This document shows positions 6,590 to 14,298 of a DNA stretch of 15,005 nt, in pieces (the first letter of the stretch is position 1; each line of letters opens with the position of its first letter). Source of the stretch: an uncultured Bacilli bacterium (GTDB taxonomy: Bacteria > Bacillota_I > Bacilli_A > RF39 > UBA660); contig CANRAT010000036.1 in NCBI GenBank assembly GCA_947628685.1, forward strand, positions 1 through 15,005. Reading direction: 5' to 3'. The translations under genes were made by a program, and so were the position numbers. The notes under the pieces are model-generated. The model ran no database searches. It had not been told where the DNA came from and worked only from the letters and a program-made list of their open reading frames with translations.

Positions 6590-6877
6590 TCATTTTTTAG
6601 GTGTATTTGCAATTGCTTTAATAATTACATCATATAAAATAAAACCAACTACTATACTAATTATGGAATATATATGAAATATAGCATTACCTATTTTTTG
6701 GATTCCTACAAAATATATTACGGTCATAAAAACTATTAATAAAAATGAAAGTATTATCTCTATATATTTAGGATATTTTTTTATTATTTTATTAAATGTA
6801 TCCAAAATTATTGAAAACATAAATCCAAATATAAAAGAAAAGATTATTAATTTAAATTGAAGAGATAAATCTATCAT
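6590..6877 (-). CDS. yabQ: YabQ-like sporulation membrane protein
   Basis: 95 aa with three hydrophobic helices (about 8-27, 38-58 and 63-88) and almost no soluble part. The sequence similarity I can see by eye is modest. The call rests on size, membrane topology and its place between yabP and divIC, the B. subtilis order. In B. subtilis YabQ sits in the outer forespore membrane and is needed for spore cortex formation. The B. subtilis protein is about twice as long, so this is a short version containing mainly the membrane core. The ATG overlaps the yabP stop (ATGA), suggesting coupled translation. The gap to divIC is 21 bases. Confidence 0.75.
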   Translation of the reverse strand: MIDLSLQFKLIIFSFIFGFMFSIILDTFNKIIKKYPKYIEIILSFLLIVFMTVIYFVGIQKIGNAIFHIYSIISIVVGFILYDVIIKAIANTPKK

Positions 6878-7158
6878 TTAAATAACTTTGAAAATACACT
6901 TTCTTGTTTTTCTTGTTTTTTACCTTCTTCTAAATAATTTAAACTATTTACTTTTCCTTTTATCGATACATCACCTTGATATGTATCAAGTTTAATAATT
7001 TCTAAATTAGTTCCCTTTATCATCAAATATCCCATATTAGTTTCAAGTAAGAACTCAGATTCATCAAAATTTTCTATCTTTTTAACACCACTTATATTTA
7101 TATTTCTTCTTCCTGTTATTGAAATATTATGATTACTAGTTACTATATCCTTGTCCAT
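6874..7158 (-). CDS. yabP: Sporulation protein YabP
   Basis: 94 aa, close to the family length. The pattern NHNISITGRRNINISGV, then FDESEFLLETNMGYLMIKG, then LDTYQGDVSIKGKVNSLNY is the YabP family's beta-rich repeat. YabP and YabQ are mother-cell proteins required for spore cortex assembly in B. subtilis. The chosen start is the ATG at 7158, because GGGTGAT lies just in front of it. An ATG four codons earlier (7170) overlaps that ribosome binding site. The C-terminal 20 residues are Lys/Glu/Gln rich. It is 50 bases downstream of ltaS with no terminator, so part of the same operon. No clear mother-cell sigma promoter was seen in that gap. Confidence 0.88.
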   Translation of the reverse strand: MDKDIVTSNHNISITGRRNINISGVKKIENFDESEFLLETNMGYLMIKGTNLEIIKLDTYQGDVSIKGKVNSLNYLEEGKKQEKQESVFSKLFK

Positions 7159-7208
7159 ATTATCACCCATTAGAGTATATGTACAAAATGAATTTATAGA
7201 ACTGGATG

Positions 7209-9215
7209 TTACTTTTGTAAATTTAGAGTTTCTTCTCCTGTTTCATATGCTTTAATTAAATCATAAGTAATTATACCATTTGATATATTTATGAGTTTTT
7301 CTGCATATTCATTATAGTTTTCTATGTAATCCATATCTATAGATGATTCTAAATCTAATTGTCTAAACTTTCCTTTAGCGCTGTTATAATAAAGCATATT
7401 AGATATCCAATTACCACTTGGAAATACAACTACATTATTCTTTACACTAAACATATCGTGTCCAAGTGCATATTTAGGTGTTACACCTAACATATTAGCC
7501 AGTGTAGGCATTACATCTATCATGCCCATAACTTTTGTTATCTCCCTGTTACGTTTTGTTTTAGTCATATCTTTAGTCCATATTATAAACGGAACTTCCC
7601 TATTTATTTCATATGTGAAGTCGTCTATAATTCCTACTGTATTTTCTTTATCTATTAATACATCTTGATAATATTCGCTTTCATATAATTTTTTTAACTC
7701 AGATTGTTTTAATTTAGCATCATGATCCCCATATATAACTATTACTGTATCATCAAGTAATCCTTCGCTATCTAACATTTCGATTAACTCTCCAATAGCA
7801 GAATCAGCATAATTAACTGATTTTAAATAATTACCTATTTTCGTATCGGAAAGCCAAGGAATTATTTCTTCTTCGTTAGTTTCTTCATTTATTTTTTTAT
7901 AATCAACTAAATAATCAAAATTTTCTACATCACTAAATGGAGTATGATTTGTAAGCATTATAAGGGTTCCATACCATTTATCTTTTTCACTATTTATATT
8001 TTTTAATATATTTACAGATTGTCTAAAGAATGATTTATCAGATAAACCTAAACCTATTATCTCATCCATTTCGTAATCTTTAGTATAATAATAAAAATCA
8101 TCATACCCTAAATATTTATAAGTTATATTTCTATTCCAAGCGCTTCCTATATTAGCATGCATAGAAAATGTATAATATTCCTTTTCCTTAAGTAATTTAA
8201 GTAATGTTTCATAATCTCTATCAAAATAATTCATAAATACAGTTCCGCTACTAGATGGTAAAAGTGAAGTTAAGAATGTAAATTCACTATCACTACTATT
8301 ACCTACACTCTCTTGCGCATAAAAGTTTGAAAAATATATACCACTTTTTGCAAGTTTATTTAAATTTGGAGTAAGTTCTTCACCATTAAACTTAAGATTC
8401 ATAGTAAATCCTTGAAGGCTTTCTGCATGTATTACTAATACATTTTTACCATTAAATATATCTGTATATTCGTTTTTATCACTCTTTTTTGTAGGTTCAT
8501 CATAATATTCCCTAAATGTTTTATATGCTTCATCATATCCAAACATCTCATTTACTGTAGTTTTAATAGATGTAAATAAATCATTTATTTGATATACATA
8601 TATTCCAAATTCCATGACTACATAGGAACGGTTCCACTGTTTTTTTAATCTTCCTAAATCTGTAGATGTTAAGGTAGATACAAAAAATCCAAGTACTATT
8701 AATGACGCTACTATTGTATTTAAAAATCTTATTTTTCCATTTTCTATTTCTTTTACTTTTTGATAATATTTTTTTCTTTTTAATTGAAAGTGTACAAAGC
8801 AAAGTATGAATATTTGAAATAAAAATACAAAATCTTTTATCTCTAATATATTTTCAAATACAGCATCTGTATATCCAGTTAATTCTGTTGCTGTTTTTAA
8901 TAATGAAAATGAAGCAAATGATAAATAATTACTATAATATACTGAATTTATTATACAAATAATAGATAATATAAAACTCCAAGTTATAAGATACTTAAAT
9001 TGGTGTTTAGGTTTTATAAAATATCCAAATGATACTATTATTAAAAGTACACAAAGATCTGCTAAAATTGGTTTAATTGCAAATATATTTTCTACTGTAA
9101 AATATCTAACTAAAATTCCATTTATAATTGAAGTAATTATAAATGTAGCCATCAATATATTAGTTTTAAAGTATTTTATTATTTTATTAAATATTACTTT
9201 CATTTTTTTATTCAT
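7209..9215 (-). CDS. ltaS: Lipoteichoic acid synthase-family membrane sulfatase-fold enzyme
   Basis: 668 aa. Five membrane helices lie in 1-185 (about 21-40, 49-66, 75-93, 128-143, 166-183), then an extracellular sulfatase-fold domain from about 255. Family residues are visible: Glu265 (VIHAESLQGF), the nucleophile region 303-311 (SVGNSSDSEF), His353 and the SAWNRN motif (358-363), His424 (LTNHTPF) and Asp497-His498 (YGDHD). In LtaS the nucleophile is a Thr; here the aligned residue is Ser307, chemically able to play the same role but a departure from the classic enzyme. The reaction is transfer of glycerol-phosphate from phosphatidylglycerol to a growing polymer or a glycan. Whether this is the polymerase or a related glycerophosphotransferase cannot be told from sequence. 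Second gene of the tmk-to-divIC operon, 26 bases after the kinase gene. Confidence 0.9.
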   Translation of the reverse strand: MNKKMKVIFNKIIKYFKTNILMATFIITSIINGILVRYFTVENIFAIKPILADLCVLLIIVSFGYFIKPKHQFKYLITWSFILSIICIINSVYYSNYLSFASFSLLKTATELTGYTDAVFENILEIKDFVFLFQIFILCFVHFQLKRKKYYQKVKEIENGKIRFLNTIVASLIVLGFFVSTLTSTDLGRLKKQWNRSYVVMEFGIYVYQINDLFTSIKTTVNEMFGYDEAYKTFREYYDEPTKKSDKNEYTDIFNGKNVLVIHAESLQGFTMNLKFNGEELTPNLNKLAKSGIYFSNFYAQESVGNSSDSEFTFLTSLLPSSSGTVFMNYFDRDYETLLKLLKEKEYYTFSMHANIGSAWNRNITYKYLGYDDFYYYTKDYEMDEIIGLGLSDKSFFRQSVNILKNINSEKDKWYGTLIMLTNHTPFSDVENFDYLVDYKKINEETNEEEIIPWLSDTKIGNYLKSVNYADSAIGELIEMLDSEGLLDDTVIVIYGDHDAKLKQSELKKLYESEYYQDVLIDKENTVGIIDDFTYEINREVPFIIWTKDMTKTKRNREITKVMGMIDVMPTLANMLGVTPKYALGHDMFSVKNNVVVFPSGNWISNMLYYNSAKGKFRQLDLESSIDMDYIENYNEYAEKLINISNGIITYDLIKAYETGEETLNLQK

Positions 9216-9241
9216 TATAACACCTTCTAAATTAGATATTA

Positions 9242-9916
9242 TTATAATTCTGATATTATATAATCATATAATTCTTTATTTATATCTTCTATTTTTTTAG
9301 GGTTTTGTCCTTCATTACACTCTATTATTTTAAAGTTATATATTTTAGCAACTTCTTTATAAGACTTTTCTGCTAACAATAAATAATCCTTATCTTTTTC
9401 ATTTTCATCTAATTTTTCTATTCTATTTTGTTTTAATTTTAAAGAGACATTATATGGCATGTGTAAAAAAATTTTTATATCGGCTTTTGGAAGTCCTAAT
9501 AGTTCAAATTCTAGTTTTTCTAACCAATTATACATTTCTAATCTCTTATTTTTATCTTTTATTTTTCCACCTTGATGAGCAAAATTAGAATAGATATATC
9601 TATCTAATATAACATTAACTCCATTTTTTAATTCATCTTCTATTTTACTTATATTATATTTCCTATCAGCAGCATATAAAAGAGATGATACTTTAGGGTC
9701 GACATTAGGGGCACCTTCTTTAAACCAACCATTGCATATATATTCTTTTCCAAGATAAGGTCCGCCTATTATTTTACCTGTTGGAGTGTCATACATAGGG
9801 AAACTAAATCTTTTACATTTTATCTTATTGTTTTCTAATTTTTCTAATAATATTTTTGATTGAGTCTCTTTACCACTACAATCTGTTCCCTCTATTACTA
9901 TTAACTTACCTCTCAT
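9242..9916 (-). CDS. tmk: Thymidylate kinase-like nucleotide kinase
   Basis: 224 aa. Walker A is at 10-16 (GTDCSGK), followed by Glu17-Thr18 instead of the usual Ser/Thr directly after Lys. FPMYDTPTGKIIGGPYLG (39-56) fits the dTMP-binding region. The DRY motif is at 105-107, then SNFAHQGGK (110-118), and an Arg/Lys-rich lid is at about 160-176. This is the Tmk layout (dTMP + ATP to dTDP). The substituted P-loop position and an insertion of about 15 residues between Leu55 and Val72 make it somewhat divergent, so another deoxynucleoside monophosphate kinase role is possible. First gene of the operon, with its own promoter. A ribosome binding site of GGTGGTAAG type precedes the ATG. Confidence 0.85.
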   Translation of the reverse strand: MRGKLIVIEGTDCSGKETQSKILLEKLENNKIKCKRFSFPMYDTPTGKIIGGPYLGKEYICNGWFKEGAPNVDPKVSSLLYAADRKYNISKIEDELKNGVNVILDRYIYSNFAHQGGKIKDKNKRLEMYNWLEKLEFELLGLPKADIKIFLHMPYNVSLKLKQNRIEKLDENEKDKDYLLLAEKSYKEVAKIYNFKIIECNEGQNPKKIEDINKELYDYIISEL

Positions 9917-9931
9917 CTTACCACCACTATT

Positions 9932-9960
9932 ATTATACTATGAATAAAAATAAAAGTAAA
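9932..9960 (-). promoter_or_regulatory. Promoter of the tmk-ltaS-yabP-yabQ-divIC operon
   Basis: Minus strand: -35 TTTACT (9960-9955, 4 of 6), 17 bp, -10 TATAAT (9937-9932, perfect). The start would be near 9925, leaving about 9 leader bases before the ATG at 9916. It lies after the ileS terminator, so the operon is insulated from ileS. It is the only clear promoter seen for the five genes. Confidence 0.65.
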
Positions 9961-9999
9961 TTAAAAAGAACTTATTATTGAATCGATATTTTTACCGTG

Positions 10000-10026
10000 A
10001 AAAAAATTAGGTCTCCCTAATTTTTT
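10000..10026 (-). terminator. Rho-independent terminator of ileS
   Basis: A perfect 11-bp inverted repeat (10001-10011 with 10016-10026) around a 4-base loop; on the minus strand the 3' arm ends in seven T residues (10006-10000). The ileS stop codon (10017-10019) lies within the 5' arm. The palindrome also has T residues on the plus side, but no plus-strand gene ends here. Confidence 0.85.
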
Positions 10027-13000
10027 ACTTTTTCTACATCTATATAAGTAGTATGACCATTTAAATCCACTTCTTCTTTTAGATTAAATTTTACAACTAT
10101 ATCTACAGATAAAGTTTCATTTTTGATAAATTCATCAAACTTAGTAACTGCTTCAGTTACTTCATCATCACCGTTATAGTAGAGTGTTATTCTATCTGCT
10201 ATATCGAAGTCTTTAGCTTTTCTTAAGTTTTGAACTTTAGATATAAGTTCTCTTGCAATACCTTCCATAACTAAATCATTTGTAAGTTCTGTATTTAATA
10301 TTATAAAGTTATCTGTATCTGTTGCAACATCAAATCCTTCTTTAGAATTTGTTTTAATTTCAACCATGTTAGAATCTATATCAAATTCCTTATCTCCAAT
10401 AGTCATTTTTAATACTTCACCATTTTTTAGACTATTTATATCTTTTATAGATAATGAAAGTAATTTATCACTATACTCTTTCATAAGAGGTCCAAATACT
10501 TTACCTACTTCTTTAAAGTTTGGTTTAACAGTAAAGTTCATATAGTTTTCAACATCATTAATAAATTTAACTTCTTTTACATTTAATTCTTCTTTAATTA
10601 AAGGCGTTAAATCACTAATTAAACTTTCACATTTTGCATCTAGTAATGCTTCACTTAAAGGTTGTCTTACCTTTATTTTTACATCTTCTCTTATATTTCT
10701 ACCAAGACTTATTAAATCTCTTACTAAATCCATTCTTGCTTCTATTTTTTCATTTATTAGTTTTTCATCAAATGTTGGATAGTCTGCTAGATGTACTGAC
10801 TTTTTACCTGTTAATTTAGTATAAATTTCTTCACTTGTAAATGGTGCGATTGGTGCGATAAGTTTACATATACCCACTAACACATCATAAGTTACTTTAT
10901 ATACTGCAAGTTTAGAATTATCATTCTCACTTGCCCAGAATCTTCTTCTATTACGTCTTATATACCAATTAGATAAATCTTCTGATACAAAGTTTTGTAT
11001 TTCTCTTGTAGAAGTAGTAAGGTCATATTTATCCATAGCAACTGTTACATTTTTAACAAGTTTATTATACTTAGATATTAACCATTTATCTATTTCTTCT
11101 AAAGAATTATAATCTATTTCATATTCTTTAGGATCTATAGAATCAATATTTGCATACATCATAAAGAATGTATAAGTATTTTTTAAAGTACTAAAGAATT
11201 TAGAATCAACTTCTTTAATTCCATCTTCATCAAATCTTAGTGGTGTCCAAACAGGAGATGCATATAACATATACCATCTAATAGCATCCGCGCCATATTT
11301 ATTTAATACTGTAAATGGTTCAACTGAATTACCTTTACTTTTATGCATTTTTTGTCCGTATTTATCAGTTATTAAATCGTTTACAAGTACGTTTTTATAT
11401 GGACTTTTTCCTGTTAAAAATGTTGATATTACAAGTAGTGAATAAAACCATCCTCTTGTTTGGTCAATTCCCTCACTTATAAAATCAGCAGGAAATTGAC
11501 TTTCAAAAAGTTCTTTATTTTCAAATGGATAGTGATACTGAGCAAAAGGCATAGCACCTGAATCAAACCAACAATCCATTACTTCTTTAACACGTGTCAT
11601 AGGTTTACCACACTTAGGGCACTTAATGTGTACATCATCTACATATGGTCTATGAAGTTCAATAGACTCATCTATATCTTCTATTGCTTTTTTAACAAGT
11701 TCTTCTCTTGAACCTATCATCTCTTGATAGCCACATTCACATTCCCAAAGAGGAATTGGAGTACCCCAGTATCTATTTCTAGATATTGCCCAGTCGTTTA
11801 AGTTTAAAAGCCAATTACCGAATCTTTTCTCTCCCACATAATCAGGATACCAATTAACTGTTTTATTAGCCTCAATTATTTTATCTTTAAAGTCAGTTAC
11901 TTTTATATATAAACTAGGTTTAGAATAATATACTAGTGGTGTTTTACACCTCCAACAATGTGGATAGTTGTGTACCATCTTTTGCTTTTTAAATATTTTA
12001 TCTTGACTAGATAAATATTTTATTATTTCTATTTCAAGTTCGCTATCAACAACGAGTCTACCCTTCCAAGGTCCCTCTTTATAACAACCATTTTCATCTA
12101 CAGGGTTAAGTACAGGTAAATCATATTTAAGTCCTACTTCATAGTCATCTTGACCAAAAGCAGGGGCTATATGTACTATACCTGTTCCATCTTCCATTGT
12201 TACGTAATCATCACATACTACATAGAATGCTTTTTTATTTACCTTTAAAATATCCATATATTGTTCATATTCAAGATACTCTAAATCTTTACCCATATAT
12301 TCTTCTACAACTTCAAATTCATCACCTAATACTTTATGGGCTAATTTTTCTGCTACTATGAAATTGTATCCTTTTGATAAACACTTTACATATTTTTCAT
12401 TTGGGTTTACACATGCAGCAACATTAGACATAAGTGTCCAAGGTGTTGTTGTCCAAATGAGTAAGTATGTATTATCCTCCCCTTTAACTTTAAATGGTAC
12501 TGTTACTGTATTAACAGTAATTTCTTTATATCCTTGAGCAACCTCATGGCTTGCAAGTCCAGTACCGCATCTAGGACAGTATGGTAATATTTTAAGTCCA
12601 TTATAGATTAATCCTTCGTCAAAGAATTTTTTAAGTATCCACCATTCTGTTTCTATATAATTATTATCATAAGTTATATATGGATTTTTTAAATCTATAA
12701 ACTGTCCCATTTTATTTGTAAAGTCTTTAAATGCTGCTTCGTTTTTCCATACACTTTCTTTACACTTTTTGTTAAATTCTTTTATACCATATTTTTCAAT
12801 ATCGCCTTTACCACTAAATCCAAGTTCTTTTTCAACTTGTACCTCAACAGGAAGTCCATGTGTATCCCAACCTACTTTTCTTAAAACACGATATCCTTTC
12901 ATAGTTTTATATTTACAAAAAGTATCTTTTAAAAGTTTAGCAAGCATGTGGTGAATTCCTGGCATTCCGTTTGCAGTTGCAGGTCCGTCATAAAATACAA

Positions 13001-13121
13001 AGTTTTCACTATCTTTTCTATTCTCTATTGTTTCTTCAAGTAGATCTTCTTTTAAAAATTTTTCTGTTAAATCACTTTCTACTTCACTCGTTTTTCTTTT
13101 ATCTAATTCTTCAAATTTCAT
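10017..13121 (-). CDS. ileS: Isoleucyl-tRNA synthetase, type 2 (IleRS2) with a GIHH variant of the HIGH motif
   Basis: 1034 aa, the size of type-2 IleRS. The catalytic entry reads GPATANGMPGIHH: the class I HIGH signature is present as Gly55-Ile56-His57-His58, with first and third residues exchanged. The KMSKS loop reads KMHKS (591-595). The editing domain has IWTTTPWTLMSN (222-233) and GTGIVHIAPAFGQDDYE (312-328). Cys pairs at 182/185, 389/392, 461/463 and 501/504 are probable zinc knuckles. The anticodon-binding and C-terminal domains fill 640-1034. Type-2 enzymes are usually resistant to mupirocin, and natural GxHH enzymes have been reported as hyper-resistant. The start ATG at 13121 has AAAGGAGG, which also encodes the end of the preceding gene. 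Controlled by the T-box at about 13600-13790. It occupies the normal ileS locus after divIVA, so it is likely the housekeeping enzyme. Confidence 0.97.
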   Translation of the reverse strand: MKFEELDKRKTSEVESDLTEKFLKEDLLEETIENRKDSENFVFYDGPATANGMPGIHHMLAKLLKDTFCKYKTMKGYRVLRKVGWDTHGLPVEVQVEKELGFSGKGDIEKYGIKEFNKKCKESVWKNEAAFKDFTNKMGQFIDLKNPYITYDNNYIETEWWILKKFFDEGLIYNGLKILPYCPRCGTGLASHEVAQGYKEITVNTVTVPFKVKGEDNTYLLIWTTTPWTLMSNVAACVNPNEKYVKCLSKGYNFIVAEKLAHKVLGDEFEVVEEYMGKDLEYLEYEQYMDILKVNKKAFYVVCDDYVTMEDGTGIVHIAPAFGQDDYEVGLKYDLPVLNPVDENGCYKEGPWKGRLVVDSELEIEIIKYLSSQDKIFKKQKMVHNYPHCWRCKTPLVYYSKPSLYIKVTDFKDKIIEANKTVNWYPDYVGEKRFGNWLLNLNDWAISRNRYWGTPIPLWECECGYQEMIGSREELVKKAIEDIDESIELHRPYVDDVHIKCPKCGKPMTRVKEVMDCWFDSGAMPFAQYHYPFENKELFESQFPADFISEGIDQTRGWFYSLLVISTFLTGKSPYKNVLVNDLITDKYGQKMHKSKGNSVEPFTVLNKYGADAIRWYMLYASPVWTPLRFDEDGIKEVDSKFFSTLKNTYTFFMMYANIDSIDPKEYEIDYNSLEEIDKWLISKYNKLVKNVTVAMDKYDLTTSTREIQNFVSEDLSNWYIRRNRRRFWASENDNSKLAVYKVTYDVLVGICKLIAPIAPFTSEEIYTKLTGKKSVHLADYPTFDEKLINEKIEARMDLVRDLISLGRNIREDVKIKVRQPLSEALLDAKCESLISDLTPLIKEELNVKEVKFINDVENYMNFTVKPNFKEVGKVFGPLMKEYSDKLLSLSIKDINSLKNGEVLKMTIGDKEFDIDSNMVEIKTNSKEGFDVATDTDNFIILNTELTNDLVMEGIARELISKVQNLRKAKDFDIADRITLYYNGDDEVTEAVTKFDEFIKNETLSVDIVVKFNLKEEVDLNGHTTYIDVEKVKN

Positions 13122-13125
13122 TATA

Positions 13126-13527
13126 TTATTTCCTCCTTTTAACTTTGTTTTTTTCTAATTTTGATACATTATATTTTTTATTTGTACCAAATACTACACT
13201 TAAATTTTTTTCAACTATTTTAAATGATAAAAAATCAACATTATATCCACTTTTAGCAAGTTCTATTTCAAGCATTTTGCTAATATCTATTCCATCAATA
13301 GATATAGTCTTTAACGCATTAAATGTGCCTACTTTAGGACTACTTAATACATCAATTTTAACATAATCATCTAATTTATAATCTGGTATATTATCCACCT
13401 TTGTTTGTGTATTTTTATATGTATACTCTAATTTAATTTTTTCATCATTAAAATATCTCTTATAATAATCTAATAATAATTCTTTAAGATCATTACTATT
13501 TAATTCTATTTTTATTGTCTCTTTCAT
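13126..13527 (-). CDS. Unrecognised 133-aa basic protein, co-transcribed with ileS
   Basis: I do not recognise this protein. It has no signal peptide and no membrane helix. It is Lys and Asp rich and mixes alpha (about 10-32, 83-95) and beta stretches. It ends in a strongly basic tail (NKKYNVSKLEKNKVKRRK), which could bind nucleic acid; that is only an inference from charge. The start at 13527 is supported by AGGGGGAT seven bases upstream. The stop is 4 bases before the ileS ATG, and the ileS ribosome binding site is embedded in its last codons, so translation is probably coupled. It lies between the T-box and ileS and should therefore be induced, with IleRS, by uncharged tRNA-Ile. Confidence 0.8.
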   Translation of the reverse strand: MKETIKIELNSNDLKELLLDYYKRYFNDEKIKLEYTYKNTQTKVDNIPDYKLDDYVKIDVLSSPKVGTFNALKTISIDGIDISKMLEIELAKSGYNVDFLSFKIVEKNLSVVFGTNKKYNVSKLEKNKVKRRK

Positions 13528-13599
13528 AAAATCCCCCTAACTATATAAGTAAATATTAATAACATAACCCTTTTATTCTTTAAGAAGAATAGATAAAAT

Positions 13600-13630
13600 A
13601 AAAAACTCGAATCCATTAAGGACGAGTTTT
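13600..13630 (-). terminator. T-box-controlled transcription terminator
   Basis: Minus strand: AAAACTCG (13630-13623) and TCC (13622-13620) pair with GGA (13614-13612) and CGAGTTTT (13609-13602) with a small TT bulge, followed by T residues to 13600. When tRNA-Ile is charged this hairpin should form and stop transcription before the 133-aa gene and ileS. Confidence 0.88.
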
Positions 13631-13790
13631 ACCCGCGGTACCACCTTATTTTATTAATAATACACTCAAAACTATATCGCGTTACCGAGAATATTTTCAT
13701 ATCTGCATCAAGAGTGATTTATATATAACTTTGTATCCGTTTCCATCAACCACGAACTTTCTATTAACTTCCATTATATACCGTCTCTAT
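13600..13790 (-). ncRNA. Isoleucine T-box riboswitch leader
   Basis: Minus strand. The T-box core AAGGTGGTACCGCGG (13647-13633) is nearly perfect. TGGT (13643-13640) can pair with the ACCA end of uncharged tRNA-Ile. The base of Stem I can form from AGAG (13788-13785) and CTCT (13714-13711). Just 5' of CTCT sits AAATCA, so the specifier would be ATC (13718-13716), an Ile codon that fits the downstream ileS. The core is followed by the terminator at 13600-13630. The leader starts within about 12 bases of the divIVA stop. A weak promoter candidate (TTGATG, 18 bp, TTTAAA) lies at the end of divIVA; read-through from the divIVA promoter is the alternative. Stem I details were not folded computationally. 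Confidence 0.93.
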
Positions 13791-13798
13791 CGTTTGTT

Positions 13799-14284
13799 TT
13801 AAAAATCTACTTTTTCTATATCATCAACCATTTCAAGTTGAGATTCTATTAAACCTTTTAATTTGCGTTTGAATATGTTTATATTGCGTCTAAGCATATC
13901 TGCTTCCATTTCTGTTTTTTCTGCTTTAAGTAAAGACTCATTTACAATACGACTTGCATTTCTTTTTGCATCTTCTATTATTATTTCACTTTCTTTATGA
14001 GCAGATGATTTAATCTGATCACTAGCCTTTTGAGCAAGAAGAAGCGCTCTATTAAGAGTACCCTCCATACGTTCATATTGGGCAAGTTTTTCCTCTTTAC
14101 TGCGCATAATCGCTATAGTCTTTTCTAATTCTTCTATTTTCTTGTCTTTCAAAATTAATTCTCTATTTTTAAACTTATTATCTTCTATCATTCTTTCTAC
14201 TTGCTTGATAATTTGGTTTAAAAAATTATTAACTTCTTCTTTACTATAATTTTTAAACGTTTTACTATCCATATCCATAAGCAT
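13799..14284 (-). CDS. divIVA: DivIVA-family cell-division/polarity protein with a shortened N-terminus
   Basis: 161 aa, almost entirely helical and coiled coil. FKNYSKEEVNNFLNQIIKQVE (10-30) aligns with the FRGYDEDEVNEFLDQ... segment of DivIVA, and the parallel coiled coil runs from about 35 to 150. DivIVA binds negatively curved membrane at septa and poles and positions division and sporulation factors. The normal lead-in (a PLTPxDIHNKEF-type helix) is missing. The membrane-inserting Phe is kept (Phe10) but the next Arg is Lys11. No in-frame start exists upstream before a stop, so the short N-terminus is real unless there is a sequence error. The ATG at 14284 has GAGGT five bases upstream. 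Its place between sepF and ileS is the classic Bacillota order, though ylmG and ylmH are absent. Confidence 0.92.
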   Translation of the reverse strand: MLMDMDSKTFKNYSKEEVNNFLNQIIKQVERMIEDNKFKNRELILKDKKIEELEKTIAIMRSKEEKLAQYERMEGTLNRALLLAQKASDQIKSSAHKESEIIIEDAKRNASRIVNESLLKAEKTEMEADMLRRNINIFKRKLKGLIESQLEMVDDIEKVDF

Positions 14285-14298
14285 CTCAACCTCAAACG

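Noticed and set aside
7174..7198. A sigma-E-like promoter (ATA ... CATATACT) between ltaS and yabP
   Set aside because: The -10 matches the CATACANT pattern at 6 of 8, but the ATA element is about 3 bases too close; not good enough to report as a promoter.
8581..8802. Minus-strand open frame of 73 codons inside ltaS in another frame
   Set aside because: Fully contained in a well-conserved gene and without a start site signal.
12971..13366. Plus-strand open frame of 131 codons opposite the ileS 5' end and the unknown gene
   Set aside because: Composition is typical of the complement of AT-rich coding DNA; both genes on the other strand are better supported.
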